From the NCBI RefSeq assembly GCF_947166265.1, contig NZ_CAMVDO010000007.1, forward strand, positions 1 to 64,000: DNA of 64,000 nucleotides, given 5' to 3'. Below the pieces are notes generated by a model that was given only the letters and a program-made list of their open reading frames with translations, was not told the DNA's origin and searched no databases. This document shows, piece after piece, positions 44,093-53,020 of the stretch (the stretch's first letter is position 1; the number at the start of each line of letters is the position of its first letter). The translations under genes were made by a program, and so were the position numbers. This DNA comes from an uncultured Fibrobacter sp. (lineage in GTDB: Bacteria > Fibrobacterota > Fibrobacteria > Fibrobacterales > Fibrobacteraceae).

Positions 44093-45517
44093 ATGCCCTG
44101 CCTGAAAACTACATTCCTCAGCCTGCTTGCGTTTACGGCTATTGCATTTGCCGAACTCGGTGATTCGACTGTTGTTCCGCGAAATTCCACGTCACCGTCG
44201 AGCTGCGCCGAAGGTACGTTAATTTCTGCTATTTCGTTTGAAGGACTGGAACATACGAAACCCCGCGTGGTAGAGCGAGAACTGTTGAACCGTGTGGGGG
44301 AGCCGTTCTCCGCTGAAAAGTTCGAGGCTGAAAAACGCCGCCTGCAGGACCTGGACCTGTTCACCGAAATCACGGTGTCATGTAATGCCAATTTGAATTC
44401 TTCGGATTCGCCTCGCGAAGACTCTCTTTCGTCTTTCGTCTCTCGTCTCTCGTATGTAACCTATTCTTTCAAGGAAATTTTCCGCTGGATTCCGTCTCCG
44501 GCAGGGAAGGAAACTGACCGTGACGGGTTGATGATCGGTCTTGCACTCGCGAATCTCAACGTCCTTGGCGAAGATATCCGTGCCGAGGTGCAGTATCGCA
44601 CTTCGACGGATCCGTTTCTCAAAAATAATGAGTACGCGTTCTATGTGAGTTCGCCATACCTGTTCGGCTTTCCACTTGGCTGGAATTTTGAGTTCCTGCG
44701 TACCGACAGCTACGATGACATCCATGGCTATCAGGATGATAGCTGGCTTGTGGACCTTGACCTGGATTACGAAATGTTGCCGCACCTTTCTCTTCTGGGA
44801 ACGGTTGCCGGTCGTGTGCTAAAGGAAGCCGCTTTCTTGCCAGAGTTCGGCTTGGGCTTTGCGTTCGATTTCCGCGACAGTAAGCTCGATACCCGTAGGG
44901 GCGTCTACTACGAATATATGCTGACTCATGTAGGCGCAGGAAACAATCAGGATTCCGGTTGCGATGTGTCTGATGGCGAAAACTGCGAGGGAATGGGAGG
45001 CGAAAATTACTGGGAGCTTTTGACGGATGCCCGCGCCTATTGGACTTTAAGCCGGTTTGTGACCGGAGCGACTGCACTTGCCCGTTACCGTCCGGGTGAT
45101 GTGAAATTCTACGATTATTACTATCACGGTGGCCCGAATACTTTCCGCGGACGTGGCGGCAGTGCGCTTGGCGGAAAAGAGGACGGCGCCGATTCGGTAC
45201 GTCTAGGAGTCCACGAGGTTTTGCTGACGCTTGAGGAACGTTTTGTGCTGATGGAACGCCACGCGGCCAGTGTCATGGGGGTCAACTTCTTCTATGGCGT
45301 GCAACTGGTGGCTGGCTTTGACGGAAGCCTCTTGTGGGATAGCGGACGGCCCGGCTGGGACGATTACGAGGGCGCTGTCTATGGAGGCCTGCATCTGGTG
45401 ATTCCGGCACTAGACCGCATCCGCTTTGAAGTGGGCTATAGGCCAGATAGGGGTGAACCCGCGTTCTATTTCGGACTCTTTGATAAAGTTACGTCATCAC
45501 GTTGGCGCAGCAGATAA
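44093..45517 (+). CDS. Omp85-family outer-membrane protein (BamA/TamA-like, single POTRA)
   Basis: 474 residues from the ATG at 44093, giving a signal peptide ending near AIAFAEL. One POTRA-like repeat (SAISFEGLEHTKPRVVERELLNRVGEPFSAEKFEAEKRRLQDLDLF) precedes a barrel with the conserved FRG-type motif (NTFRGRGGSALGG, near 365) and an aromatic end. It is far shorter than BamA and has one POTRA, so it is a TamA-like or minor Omp85 insertase. Between POTRA and barrel lies the TCTCGTC-type repeat (44422-44453), encoding a Ser/Arg/Val-rich insert (SSFVSRLSYV). Confidence 0.85.
   Translation: MPCLKTTFLSLLAFTAIAFAELGDSTVVPRNSTSPSSCAEGTLISAISFEGLEHTKPRVVERELLNRVGEPFSAEKFEAEKRRLQDLDLFTEITVSCNANLNSSDSPREDSLSSFVSRLSYVTYSFKEIFRWIPSPAGKETDRDGLMIGLALANLNVLGEDIRAEVQYRTSTDPFLKNNEYAFYVSSPYLFGFPLGWNFEFLRTDSYDDIHGYQDDSWLVDLDLDYEMLPHLSLLGTVAGRVLKEAAFLPEFGLGFAFDFRDSKLDTRRGVYYEYMLTHVGAGNNQDSGCDVSDGENCEGMGGENYWELLTDARAYWTLSRFVTGATALARYRPGDVKFYDYYYHGGPNTFRGRGGSALGGKEDGADSVRLGVHEVLLTLEERFVLMERHAASVMGVNFFYGVQLVAGFDGSLLWDSGRPGWDDYEGAVYGGLHLVIPALDRIRFEVGYRPDRGEPAFYFGLFDKVTSSRWRSR
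44422..44453. repeat. TCTCGTC/TTTCGTC run inside the Omp85-type coding sequence
   Basis: CTCTCTTTCGTCTTTCGTCT followed by CTCGTCTCTCG lies in frame around codon 110-121. It is the same repeat family as 1924-1954. Confidence 0.75.
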
Positions 45518-45546
45518 CTTAATAATGAAAAATGAAGAATTATTGT

Positions 45547-45589
45547 GTCATCCTGAGCGGAGCAATGAAATTGCAAAGTCGAAGGATCT
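45547..45589. repeat. GTCATCCTGAGC...GTCGAAGGATCT dispersed repeat
   Basis: Lies between the Omp85-type gene and ppa. It is the reverse-oriented relative of 22224-22250, and its ends are complementary. Confidence 0.7.
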
Positions 45590-45691
45590 AGTGATGAAAT
45601 CTCTTGACTATTTTGTAAATAAATGTTAAATTTGACGTATTGTAATAAAAAAAGAATGAAATGGGCTCAATGGTGAGCCTTTGGAGTATAA

Positions 45692-46282
45692 ATGGCTATT
45701 AATTATCTGGATCTTCCGATTGGTCGCAAGTACCCGTTTGAAGTGGATTGCGTCGTGGAAATCGGCAAGGACACCAACCTCAAGTATGAATATGATGAAC
45801 GTCTGCATGTGTTCCGCCTGGACCGCTGCTTGCTTAGCTCGATGAGTTATCCCTGTACTTATGGCTTTATTCCGAGTACCAAGGCCGATGACGGTGACGC
45901 TATCGATATGCTGATTTATAGCCCCGCTTCGATGCAGACGGGTACGGTTTGCACCTGTCGCGTAATTGGTGCACTCGACATGACTGACGGTGGCCGCAAG
46001 GACTACAAGGTTCTGGGTGTTCCGGTTTTCAATCCGCGCCCGATCAAGGACATTACTGATGTGGACCAGATGTTCTTGCGTATTACACGTAACTTCTTCC
46101 AGAACTACAAGGAACTGGAAGGCAAGGATGTGCAGATTGGTGAATGGCAGGACGCCGCTTTCGCCCGCGAAAAGGTGATTGCTGCCCACAAGGCCTATTT
46201 CCAGATGCAGGTGCAGGTGCCTGAAACTTGCTACCAGGAACCGGAAAGCGTGGATCACCTCCCGCCCGATGAATTGATTTAG
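45692..46282 (+). CDS. ppa: inorganic pyrophosphatase, family I
   Basis: Cytoplasmic enzyme hydrolysing pyrophosphate to drive biosynthesis. 196 residues. The family I signature is DDGDAIDML (D-x-D-x-x-D metal site), with YGFIPSTKADDGD before it. KYEYDE and SSMSYPCTYGFIP are also conserved. The C-terminus is family-like but ends in an acidic PPDELI. The leader contains a GGGCTCAATGGTGAGCC hairpin just before the TTGGAG ribosome-binding site (ATG 8 nt later), which could modulate translation. Confidence 0.93.
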   Translation: MAINYLDLPIGRKYPFEVDCVVEIGKDTNLKYEYDERLHVFRLDRCLLSSMSYPCTYGFIPSTKADDGDAIDMLIYSPASMQTGTVCTCRVIGALDMTDGGRKDYKVLGVPVFNPRPIKDITDVDQMFLRITRNFFQNYKELEGKDVQIGEWQDAAFAREKVIAAHKAYFQMQVQVPETCYQEPESVDHLPPDELI

Positions 46283-46288
46283 TGCATT

Positions 46289-46313
46289 GTCATTCTCGCG
46301 AAGGCGAGAATCT
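46289..46313. repeat. GTCATTCTCGC-GAAG-GCGAGAATCT hairpin repeat between convergent genes
   Basis: ATTCTCGC (46292-46299) pairs with GCGAGAAT (46304-46311) between ppa and the radical SAM gene. It is a member of the GTCAT...ATCT repeat family and likely serves as a bidirectional terminator. Confidence 0.7.
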
Positions 46314-47189
46314 TTAGAAACATCTTACTTTCACCGGCAGTACGCTGGTGATTTTTGTTTTTACGCTTTCGAGGAATTCCTTGGGGAGCGCCTCGACACC
46401 CTTGAGCAGGGGATCGCGGATAACCGTGTAAAGCTGGATTTCGACCAAGTTTGCGGGATTTGCCGTGTAAATGGCGGACAATTTTTCGATGTAGCGCTCG
46501 ATTTCTGCATCGCTTGGAATTTCGCCCTGCAAGTTGCAGAGCATGGTCTGGATGCAGAGCGGATAACGCTTGATGGCGCTCGCTAAGTTATCTGTAATCT
46601 TTTCGAGGTGCAAGGGAGAACGGTTCATTTTCTTGAACCATTCTTCGGTACCGGCGTCGAGTTTCGCCCAGATTTCTCCGTTGCCTTCGAGCAGTTGCGA
46701 AAGTCCCTGTTGGACAGCTTCCGCTTCGATGTGGCTTGCGTTCGTGATAAGCCGCAATTTAAAGTCGCCGAGTTTAGGGGCGTATTCCTTTTGGATTTCA
46801 CGCATGCGGCGGCAGACTTCGGGGAATTCCTTGACGATTGTCGATTCACCGTCGCCCGATAGGCAGATGTCCTTTAAAAGCTTGTTCTGTTCGGGAACGT
46901 TTTCGTAGGCTTTGCACCTGAAAAAGTCGCCGGATTCGTAGGTGTCGAGAAAGTCTCGAAGTTCGCGTTCAACGGCATCGATATCGACGGGGATACGCTT
47001 GTGGCCTTCTTGCGGGCCGCTTTGGCAGTAGGCGCAAGAAAAGGAACAGTGATGGTCGGGGTTTAAGTTCACGCCGAGCGAAAGACCGCCTGCACGGCGG
47101 CTAATGACCGGGTATACCCAGGTGTTGTTTTCCCATTCGCGTGGATGGCTGCTCCACGCCTTGATCAATGCCTTTTCCTGTTCGTTCAT
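46314..47189 (-). CDS. radical SAM protein
   Basis: 291 residues. The cluster motif CSFSCAYC (C-x3-C-x2-C, near 48-55) is followed by CLSGDGESTIVKEFPEVCRRM, a GGE-like SAM-binding segment, and a TIM-barrel layout with LITNASHIEAEAVQQGLSQL and WAKLDAGTEEWFKKMNRS. The LGVNLNPDHHCSFSC opening and tail recall TYW1-like/COG0731 radical SAM proteins. No SPASM or other accessory domain is seen, and no substrate gene is adjacent. Substrate unknown. Confidence 0.88.
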   Translation of the reverse strand: MNEQEKALIKAWSSHPREWENNTWVYPVISRRAGGLSLGVNLNPDHHCSFSCAYCQSGPQEGHKRIPVDIDAVERELRDFLDTYESGDFFRCKAYENVPEQNKLLKDICLSGDGESTIVKEFPEVCRRMREIQKEYAPKLGDFKLRLITNASHIEAEAVQQGLSQLLEGNGEIWAKLDAGTEEWFKKMNRSPLHLEKITDNLASAIKRYPLCIQTMLCNLQGEIPSDAEIERYIEKLSAIYTANPANLVEIQLYTVIRDPLLKGVEALPKEFLESVKTKITSVLPVKVRCF

Positions 47190-47196
47190 GCCGCCA

Positions 47197-47202
47197 AATA
47201 TA
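47197..47202 (-). promoter_or_regulatory. -10 box TATATT of the radical SAM gene, leaderless type
   Basis: The minus strand reads TACTATATTTGGCGGC directly into the ATG, a 7-nt spacer with no Shine-Dalgarno sequence. This is the same motif as cimA. Confidence 0.55.
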
Positions 47203-47279
47203 GTAATAAGAGCTATAGCCTAGATTTATAGCTAGCAAATCGAAAAATGCTATGGAGTTTAGAATTTAGAGCTTAGAAT

Positions 47280-47326
47280 AAGGTCCCTGAGCCTGCCGAA
47301 GGGCCAACAAACCTCTACCAACTTTT
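47280..47326. repeat. dispersed repeat AAGGTCCCTGAGCCTGCCGAAG, copy 2
   Basis: Near-identical to 10199-10243, including the downstream CTCTACCAACTT segment. It sits just before the promoter of the barrel gene. Confidence 0.75.
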
Positions 47327-47329
47327 TAC

Positions 47330-47335
47330 TACATT
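47330..47335 (+). promoter_or_regulatory. -10 box TACATT of the barrel gene, leaderless type
   Basis: TACTACATTTCCACT precedes the ATG at 47342 with a 6-nt spacer and no Shine-Dalgarno sequence. Confidence 0.5.
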
Positions 47336-47341
47336 TCCACT

Positions 47342-48580
47342 ATGCAGTTTGTTTTGAAGTCCTTTTTGATTTTGCTTGTGCTTGTCGGATTTGCTTTTGC
47401 CGATGGTATTGAGCCTTCTGCCTTAGCTAAAGACGGTGCTGTTACTCGTGACCGTCATTTGACTGAAATTCGCGATATTATGCGAGGGGGACGCGGTGGC
47501 TTTGTCGACTTGGGCTTCTACTATTTGCCGATGCGTTCGCAGACTCCTTTGCAGAGTCCTTACGGTGAACATCAGGGCTACGCGTATAATCATCATTTTG
47601 CAGGATATGGTGCCGGAGATGTTGCTCGCGGAAAGCAATTGGGTGCACTACTTTGGTTTGACCGCTCCGGTTGGGATAACGAGGATTTTTTCTTGTTCCC
47701 GAAGTATAGCGACTTTTCGATACAGCGTTCCGTGGTGACTTGGGGTTTCTCGTTTACGGATTCTAATCTGGACTGGACTCTGGCTGCGGGTATGCAACAT
47801 CAGAATATGGAACATGTTGGACATGTTTATCCGCATGAAGACGATTCGCTACTTTATAGCTGGGCTCATTTGCGCGTGAGTAAGCTGAGTGCGCAGGCGA
47901 ATTTCTTCCGTACCGATTGGCGTCTGTTCCGTTTTTCGCTGGATTTGGAAAGCCGGGCTGTTTATGGAGGAAGAAAGTCGGGAATATTGACGTATTTACC
48001 GAATGTTTCTTTGACGATGTATAATACCGATTCCGAAAACGACGTCGATTCGATGCGGGTGATCTGGGAGCAGAATCTTTACGGCCAGCAACTTTATGCC
48101 GAGGTGGCTTATGATTTGCCGGATGCGGAGTTTCATAGTGCGGCCCTCAAGTTTTATCCGGATCCGTCTCGCATGATCGGTTTCGAGGCGACCTGCTTGC
48201 GTAGGCGTCTGTATGACGGTTCTGACGATTTGCTTTGGGGTGGGGCTGTCGATTTGCTCTTTGCTCGAATCGCGTATAATGCCGCATACGATTACGAAAA
48301 CTTCTTTGGTGCGAAGGGGACGTTGCTGATTGAATTCAAGTTCAACCTGGCGACCATTGATGGCTTGTTGTTCAATCGAGGCGGAACGCAGAGTGCTCCG
48401 CTAGAAACTAGCATTATCAAGGAACTGGATCGTTCTGTTGCACCCAAGCATAGTGAATTGACTCCTCTAAACGAAAAGCACGGCGAGGAACCGAAAGTTC
48501 TCGAAGCGAAGGGAATCCGCTACGAAAAGTCGGGGACGTCTTCAAACGGGGCTTCGGGCAGCGCTGAAGGAGGTTTCTAA
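47342..48580 (+). CDS. predicted outer-membrane beta-barrel protein
   Basis: 412 residues with a signal peptide (cleavage near AFADG). The mature chain is a run of short amphipathic strands rich in Tyr, Phe, Trp and Asp, with Gly turns, as in an outer-membrane barrel: SVVTWGFSFTDSNLDWTLAAGM, LRVSKLSAQANFFRTDWRLF. No family is recognised. The C-terminal 60 residues are polar and low in aromatics (SSNGASGSAEGGF), so the barrel ends before them. Its stop shares a base with the next start (TAATG), which indicates translational coupling. Confidence 0.75.
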   Translation: MQFVLKSFLILLVLVGFAFADGIEPSALAKDGAVTRDRHLTEIRDIMRGGRGGFVDLGFYYLPMRSQTPLQSPYGEHQGYAYNHHFAGYGAGDVARGKQLGALLWFDRSGWDNEDFFLFPKYSDFSIQRSVVTWGFSFTDSNLDWTLAAGMQHQNMEHVGHVYPHEDDSLLYSWAHLRVSKLSAQANFFRTDWRLFRFSLDLESRAVYGGRKSGILTYLPNVSLTMYNTDSENDVDSMRVIWEQNLYGQQLYAEVAYDLPDAEFHSAALKFYPDPSRMIGFEATCLRRRLYDGSDDLLWGGAVDLLFARIAYNAAYDYENFFGAKGTLLIEFKFNLATIDGLLFNRGGTQSAPLETSIIKELDRSVAPKHSELTPLNEKHGEEPKVLEAKGIRYEKSGTSSNGASGSAEGGF

Positions 48581-48948
48581 TGAAAATGAAGAACTTGTTT
48601 GTATTGGTGGCGCTGGTGGTGTGCAGTCTTGCGCTTTCGGGCTGCCTTTCGCATTGGTTTGTTGATTCGACGACAAGGCTTCAGGTGGAAAACCAGTCGA
48701 GCCGTACGATTGTCGGGATAGATGTTATCTCGGAAGATGGAACCCGGACTTGGCAGTGGGTTACAGATACGATTGCTCCCGGTGAAAAGAGTCGCGTTTA
48801 CGAAGAGGATTTGGTGGGATTGTTCCAAATTCAAATCAAAACGACGACGGGGGCTTATCCCATTGACGAAATAAGGTTCGATGGCGGTAGCGAATATGTC
48901 ATTTTTACGGATGACAAGGACGGATTCCTTCACTACGAATTCAAGTAA
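48580..48948 (+). CDS. small lipoprotein coupled to the barrel gene
   Basis: 122 residues. A signal peptide ends in the lipobox LALSGC. The mature protein is a single small beta domain (TTRLQVENQSSRTIVGIDVIS...WQWVTDTIAPGEKSRVYEEDLVG) resembling an immunoglobulin-like fold. The start overlaps the barrel stop by one base. It is likely a partner of that barrel, in the way many outer-membrane barrels have a lipoprotein partner. Confidence 0.8.
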   Translation: MKMKNLFVLVALVVCSLALSGCLSHWFVDSTTRLQVENQSSRTIVGIDVISEDGTRTWQWVTDTIAPGEKSRVYEEDLVGLFQIQIKTTTGAYPIDEIRFDGGSEYVIFTDDKDGFLHYEFK

Positions 48949-49129
48949 ATTTTCCTCTATCTGCTGTCAAATTAAGCCCTGGATTCCGTCTCTCACTACG
49001 CTCGTTCCAGAATGACGTGAGTAGTTGCGTCATCCTCGACCAACAGGAGGGGATCCATAACAGTTTCCTAATCACAAACCTCGGTCTACAGCCTACTTAC
49101 TACTGTTTACTTTACTAAATTAAGTTTCA
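48949..49129. other. intergenic region before smc
   Basis: Contains a GGATTCC...CAGAATGAC palindromic repeat (about 48981-49018) followed by GTCATCCTCGACC. The smc -10 box is at its right end. No gene is seen. Confidence 0.55.
49116..49121 (+). promoter_or_regulatory. -10 box TAAATT of smc, leaderless type
   Basis: TACTAAATTAAGTTTCA leads to the GTG with an 8-nt spacer and no Shine-Dalgarno sequence. Confidence 0.4.
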
Positions 49130-52100
49130 GTGCAGATTACAAAGTTAAAGATTTTTGGATTCAAGTCCTTCGCCCAGAGGACCGAAATCAACTTCCCGAC
49201 AAAGGGTCTCACCGCCGTGGTGGGTCCGAACGGGTGCGGTAAGTCGAATATTACCGACGCTATCCGCTGGGTTCTGGGTGAACAGAAGGCAGCATCCTTG
49301 CGTATGAGCAAGATGCAGGACGTGATTTTTAGCGGTACCGAAGAACGTGCCGCCATGAGCCTTGCCGAAGTTTCCATTGTGATCGATAACAGCGATGGAA
49401 CGCTCAATTCCGAATATTCCGAAGTGATTGTGACCCGCCGCGTACATCGTGACGGTTCGGGTGAATACCTGATCAACAACCAGGAATGCCGCCTGCGCGA
49501 CGTGCATGCCCTGCTTTTTGACTCGGGCCTCGGTTCTAGTACCTATTCGCAGATGAACGCCGATATGATCAAGGCGGTTCTTTCTGACAAGGCCGACGAC
49601 CGCCGCGTGCTGTTCGAAGAAGCCGCCGGCGTGAGCAAGTACAAGCAGCAGCGTAAGGAAACCCGCCGCCAGCTGGAACGCGTTCAGATGGATATGGAAC
49701 GCGTGGAAGACAACCTGCGTAGTGTGCGCCGTTCCGTAAAGCTGTACGAAACTCAGGCCGAAAAGGTGAACGAGTTCAAGCGACTCAGCAAGCGTCTGCG
49801 TGAACTGGACCTCTCGGTCAGTATCGACAAGTTTGAAGATATGAAAGAGGGCCTCGCGACCCTCGATACCGCGACCCGCCGTCTGAACCACGATGTGGAA
49901 AATTCGAAGACGAATGCGACGGTGTTGCAGGCAAAGATTGACGAAAAGAAACTGTTGATTGCCGAAGACGAAAACGCCTACCGCGACTTGGAACGCGAGG
50001 TGCAGAAGGCGACTATCGAACTCAACGACTTGAACAACAGCATGGGCCGTATTCGCGACGTGATTTCGAACTTGGAAGCCGCGAACGAAAAGTCCCAGGA
50101 AGAAATTGACCGCAACACGGGCAAGGTGCAGGAACTTCTCTCTGAACGCGCCCGCCTCGAAGAAGAAAATGCGGTGCTCAGTTCCGACAGCGACGTGGAC
50201 GAAATGAACGCGCTGCTGGAGCGTGAACGCGAAATTTTGCAGGTCATGCGCGATAAGGTGGATGACCTGCGTACCCAGTCAAGGGAACTTGCGAACGAAC
50301 GCTTGCAGAAGACGAACCAGGTGAACTCCCTCAAGAGTCGTTTCGAGCGTATGGATGCCGAATCGGGGCTGTTGCAGGCGAACCTCTCCAAGTGGCGTGC
50401 TGAAATGGAACAGGTGCAGTCGCAGAAGGCGAATGCCGAATCTGCGCTTGCCGACATCAATGCGGGCCTCGAAGCCGCCGATGCCGACCTGGAACGCCTT
50501 ACCGAACAACGCTCGACGCGCGAAGAAAGGCTCGATGCCGAACGCGCCGACTTGCTCGAAGCCCAGAAGAAACTGCAGGAACTGAAGAACGAGGTGGCAA
50601 GGCTCACCTCTCGAATCGACGTTTTACAGAGCGTTGCCAACGAGGGCACCGACGCTAGCCGCTGGCTCATGGAGCATAAGGCGGACCTGGTGGGCGGGCT
50701 CCTGTCGGAACGTATCGAAGCTGCTCCCGAATATGCCGCTCAGGTGGAGGCCGCCCTTGGTGACTTGATGGATGCCGTGGTCGTATCCTCGGACGATGCC
50801 GCGATTGCCGCGGTGGATGCCATGAAGGGCGAAAACGTAGGCAAGGCGGTGCTCGCGCTGGTGGGTGCCGGTGCAGAACCCTATTCCGGCACGTTTATGG
50901 CGAAGGAAGGGGGCGACGGTGTAACGGGTTGTCTCAAGGACTACGTGAGTGCCGACGAACAGATTGCAGGCTGGCTCAAGGCGCTGCTTTCTCGTTATTT
51001 TGTCGTAGATTCGCTCTCGACCGCGGTGCGCCTTGCGCGAACCATGCGCGGTGAAGACCTTTGCTTTGTGGCTCCCGAAGGCATCGTACGTACGAGCGGC
51101 CTCATGAGCAGTGGTACGGCAACGTCTGGTACGCTCAGCCGCAAGAACGAAATTGCCGAGGCGAACAGCCTGTTGGAAGGCGTGAACCTCGAAGTGGCTC
51201 AGGCCGAAGAAGAAATTGGCCGCTTGCAGGATTTGGTCGACGAAGACACGCAGATGCTAGCCTCGTTAGTCGACGAAATCCGCGAAAAAGAAGATATGAA
51301 ACGCGGCGGTAACGCCGGCATTTCGATCCAGAATAACATTATCGCCGGTTGTGACCGCAGACTTGCGCAGTTGCAGGGCGAAATGCAGAACGCCGAATCC
51401 AAGATTCAGGCGGCGGAAGCCTCCAAGAACAGCGACCAGGAACTCATGGACGCCCAGGCTTCTCTCGAAAAGATCGAAGAAGAATATTCCCGCGTGAATG
51501 ATGAGCTGAGCGAACAGGATACGCTCTTCCGCGAAAAGGAAGAAGATGTTCGCGAATTGGAACGCAGCGCTCAAGACAAGACTGCAAAGCTCACGCAAAA
51601 TACGAACCGCTTGAATTACATCGCCGAACAGGTGGATTTCTTGGAAAATGCGGTCCGTACGCGTAAAGAAGAAATGGAAAAGAACCTGGCCGCCATCCAG
51701 AAGAACGAGGAAGACGGCAGGGGAGTCGCTGACCAGGTGCAGAGCAAGGATTCAGCCTTGCGCGAACTGGAAAACCAGCGCGACTTGGCCCGCGAAAAGT
51801 ACGAACTTGTGTCGGGCGACCTCGAAGAATGGCGCAGCGAAGTCAACCGCCTCCGCGACGACATGATCGAGAAGATGAAGGAATTGAACGATGTGGGCCG
51901 CAGGCAGGAAGCCTTGCAGGCAAACCTCGACCGCCTCACCGAACGCATCACCAACGAATACAGCGTGGATTTGGCGAACCCCGATGACATCGAGCGTGTG
52001 GAATACAGCCAGCCCGAAGCCGACCGTGAAATCCGCGAACTCCGCGGAAAGATTAAGGAACTAGGCCCCATCAATGTGAACGTGATGGAAGACTACGAAG

Positions 52101-52696
52101 ACGAAAAGAAGCGCCTTTTGGAAGTCGAAGCGCAGTTCGACGACTTGGATCGCGCCCGCGCCTCGCTGGACCGCACCATCACCAAGCTCGACGACATTGC
52201 CCGCAGCCGTTACCTCGATACGTTTGCGCGTATTCAGAAAAACTTCCAGTTCGTGTTCAGTAAGCTGTTCCTGAATGGCGAAACCAAGATGAGCCTTGTC
52301 GAAAAGGTGGACGAAATGGGCAAACCCATGGATATCCTCGACGCCGACATCGAAATCAACGTGCGCCCCACGGGTAAGAAGATGCGCGGTATCAAGGCGC
52401 TTTCCGGTGGTGAACACGCCCTGACTGCAACGGCCTTGCTGTTCGCCATTTACATGGAAAAGCCGTCGCCGTACTGCGTGCTGGACGAAGTCGACGGCCC
52501 GTTGGATGACGCTAACGTGGGCCGCTTCATGGCGCTGCTCCGCGAATTCAGCAAGCAGACCTTGTTCATCGTGGTGACGCATAACAAGCGTACCATGGCC
52601 GAAGCCGACATGCTCTACGGTGTGACTCAGGAAATCAAGGGTATTTCTCGCATCGCTAGCGTGCAGCTCGCCGACGCCACCAAGTTCGCGATTTAA
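49130..52696 (+). CDS. smc: chromosome segregation ATPase SMC
   Basis: 1188 residues, standard SMC length, from a GTG start. An N-terminal ATPase head has Walker A PNGCGKSN. Two long coiled coils (about 170-510 and 690-1010) flank a hinge near 520-650 (ADLVGGLLSERIEAAPEYAAQ). The C-terminal head has the signature LSGGEHALTATALLF and Walker B YCVLDEVDGPLDDANVG, with the D-loop and VVTHNKRTM. It organises and segregates the chromosome with ScpA/ScpB, which are not in the window. Confidence 0.96.
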   Translation: MQITKLKIFGFKSFAQRTEINFPTKGLTAVVGPNGCGKSNITDAIRWVLGEQKAASLRMSKMQDVIFSGTEERAAMSLAEVSIVIDNSDGTLNSEYSEVIVTRRVHRDGSGEYLINNQECRLRDVHALLFDSGLGSSTYSQMNADMIKAVLSDKADDRRVLFEEAAGVSKYKQQRKETRRQLERVQMDMERVEDNLRSVRRSVKLYETQAEKVNEFKRLSKRLRELDLSVSIDKFEDMKEGLATLDTATRRLNHDVENSKTNATVLQAKIDEKKLLIAEDENAYRDLEREVQKATIELNDLNNSMGRIRDVISNLEAANEKSQEEIDRNTGKVQELLSERARLEEENAVLSSDSDVDEMNALLEREREILQVMRDKVDDLRTQSRELANERLQKTNQVNSLKSRFERMDAESGLLQANLSKWRAEMEQVQSQKANAESALADINAGLEAADADLERLTEQRSTREERLDAERADLLEAQKKLQELKNEVARLTSRIDVLQSVANEGTDASRWLMEHKADLVGGLLSERIEAAPEYAAQVEAALGDLMDAVVVSSDDAAIAAVDAMKGENVGKAVLALVGAGAEPYSGTFMAKEGGDGVTGCLKDYVSADEQIAGWLKALLSRYFVVDSLSTAVRLARTMRGEDLCFVAPEGIVRTSGLMSSGTATSGTLSRKNEIAEANSLLEGVNLEVAQAEEEIGRLQDLVDEDTQMLASLVDEIREKEDMKRGGNAGISIQNNIIAGCDRRLAQLQGEMQNAESKIQAAEASKNSDQELMDAQASLEKIEEEYSRVNDELSEQDTLFREKEEDVRELERSAQDKTAKLTQNTNRLNYIAEQVDFLENAVRTRKEEMEKNLAAIQKNEEDGRGVADQVQSKDSALRELENQRDLAREKYELVSGDLEEWRSEVNRLRDDMIEKMKELNDVGRRQEALQANLDRLTERITNEYSVDLANPDDIERVEYSQPEADREIRELRGKIKELGPINVNVMEDYEDEKKRLLEVEAQFDDLDRARASLDRTITKLDDIARSRYLDTFARIQKNFQFVFSKLFLNGETKMSLVEKVDEMGKPMDILDADIEINVRPTGKKMRGIKALSGGEHALTATALLFAIYMEKPSPYCVLDEVDGPLDDANVGRFMALLREFSKQTLFIVVTHNKRTMAEADMLYGVTQEIKGISRIASVQLADATKFAI

Positions 52697-52723
52697 TTAG
52701 TTGTGTCATTTCAGCAACCTTGT

Positions 52724-52750
52724 AAGGTCCTTGAGCTTGCCGAAGGGACA
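52724..52750. repeat. dispersed repeat AAGGTCCTTGAGCTTGCCGA, copy 3
   Basis: A partial, diverged copy of the 10199 and 47280 repeat, lacking the CTACCAA end. Confidence 0.55.
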
Positions 52751-52831
52751 AAGTGCATGCGGGGGCCTCGAAAATCGTGGCCGAAGGATCCTGAGTAGAC
52801 TCGGTAAATTTGATTGACTGTATACAGGATT

Positions 52832-52860
52832 GTCATGCCGCACTCGATGCGGCATCTCCC
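52832..52860. repeat. GTCATGCCGCA-CTCGA-TGCGGCATCT repeat, likely terminator after smc
   Basis: ATGCCGCA pairs with TGCGGCAT and is followed by a T-rich stretch (CTCCCTTTT). It belongs to the GTCAT...ATCT repeat family and sits between smc and the AT-rich cluster. Confidence 0.65.
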
Positions 52861-52904
52861 TTTTGCGTATGGTGTTGAGTTTGTCAATTCCGTATTAAAA
52901 GTGT

Positions 52905-52936
52905 ATTCAAATTTTTGAATTTTGTAAAATTTGAAT
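52905..52936. promoter_or_regulatory. perfect 11-bp inverted repeat upstream of the TIGR02147 gene
   Basis: ATTCAAATTTT (52905-52915) and AAAATTTGAAT (52926-52936), with a nested palindrome ATTCAAATTTTTGAAT. The position, 85 nt before the regulator start, suggests an operator. Confidence 0.45.
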
Positions 52937-53007
52937 AAAAATATGCTTAAAATAAAAAAAAAACGATTTTATGTATCAATTTTATTGACGGGAAAATGTG
53001 CGTTTGT

Positions 53008-53013
53008 TAAATT
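53008..53013 (+). promoter_or_regulatory. -10 box TAAATT of the TIGR02147 gene, leaderless type
   Basis: GTTAAATTTCGCGCG runs into the ATG at 53021, a 7-nt spacer with no Shine-Dalgarno sequence. Confidence 0.5.
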
Positions 53014-53020
53014 TCGCGCG

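Noticed and set aside
46314-47189. Radical SAM protein as maturase for the 40-residue peptide at 31007
   Set aside because: 15 kb apart, no SPASM or peptide-binding domain, and its motifs fit a TYW1-like group.
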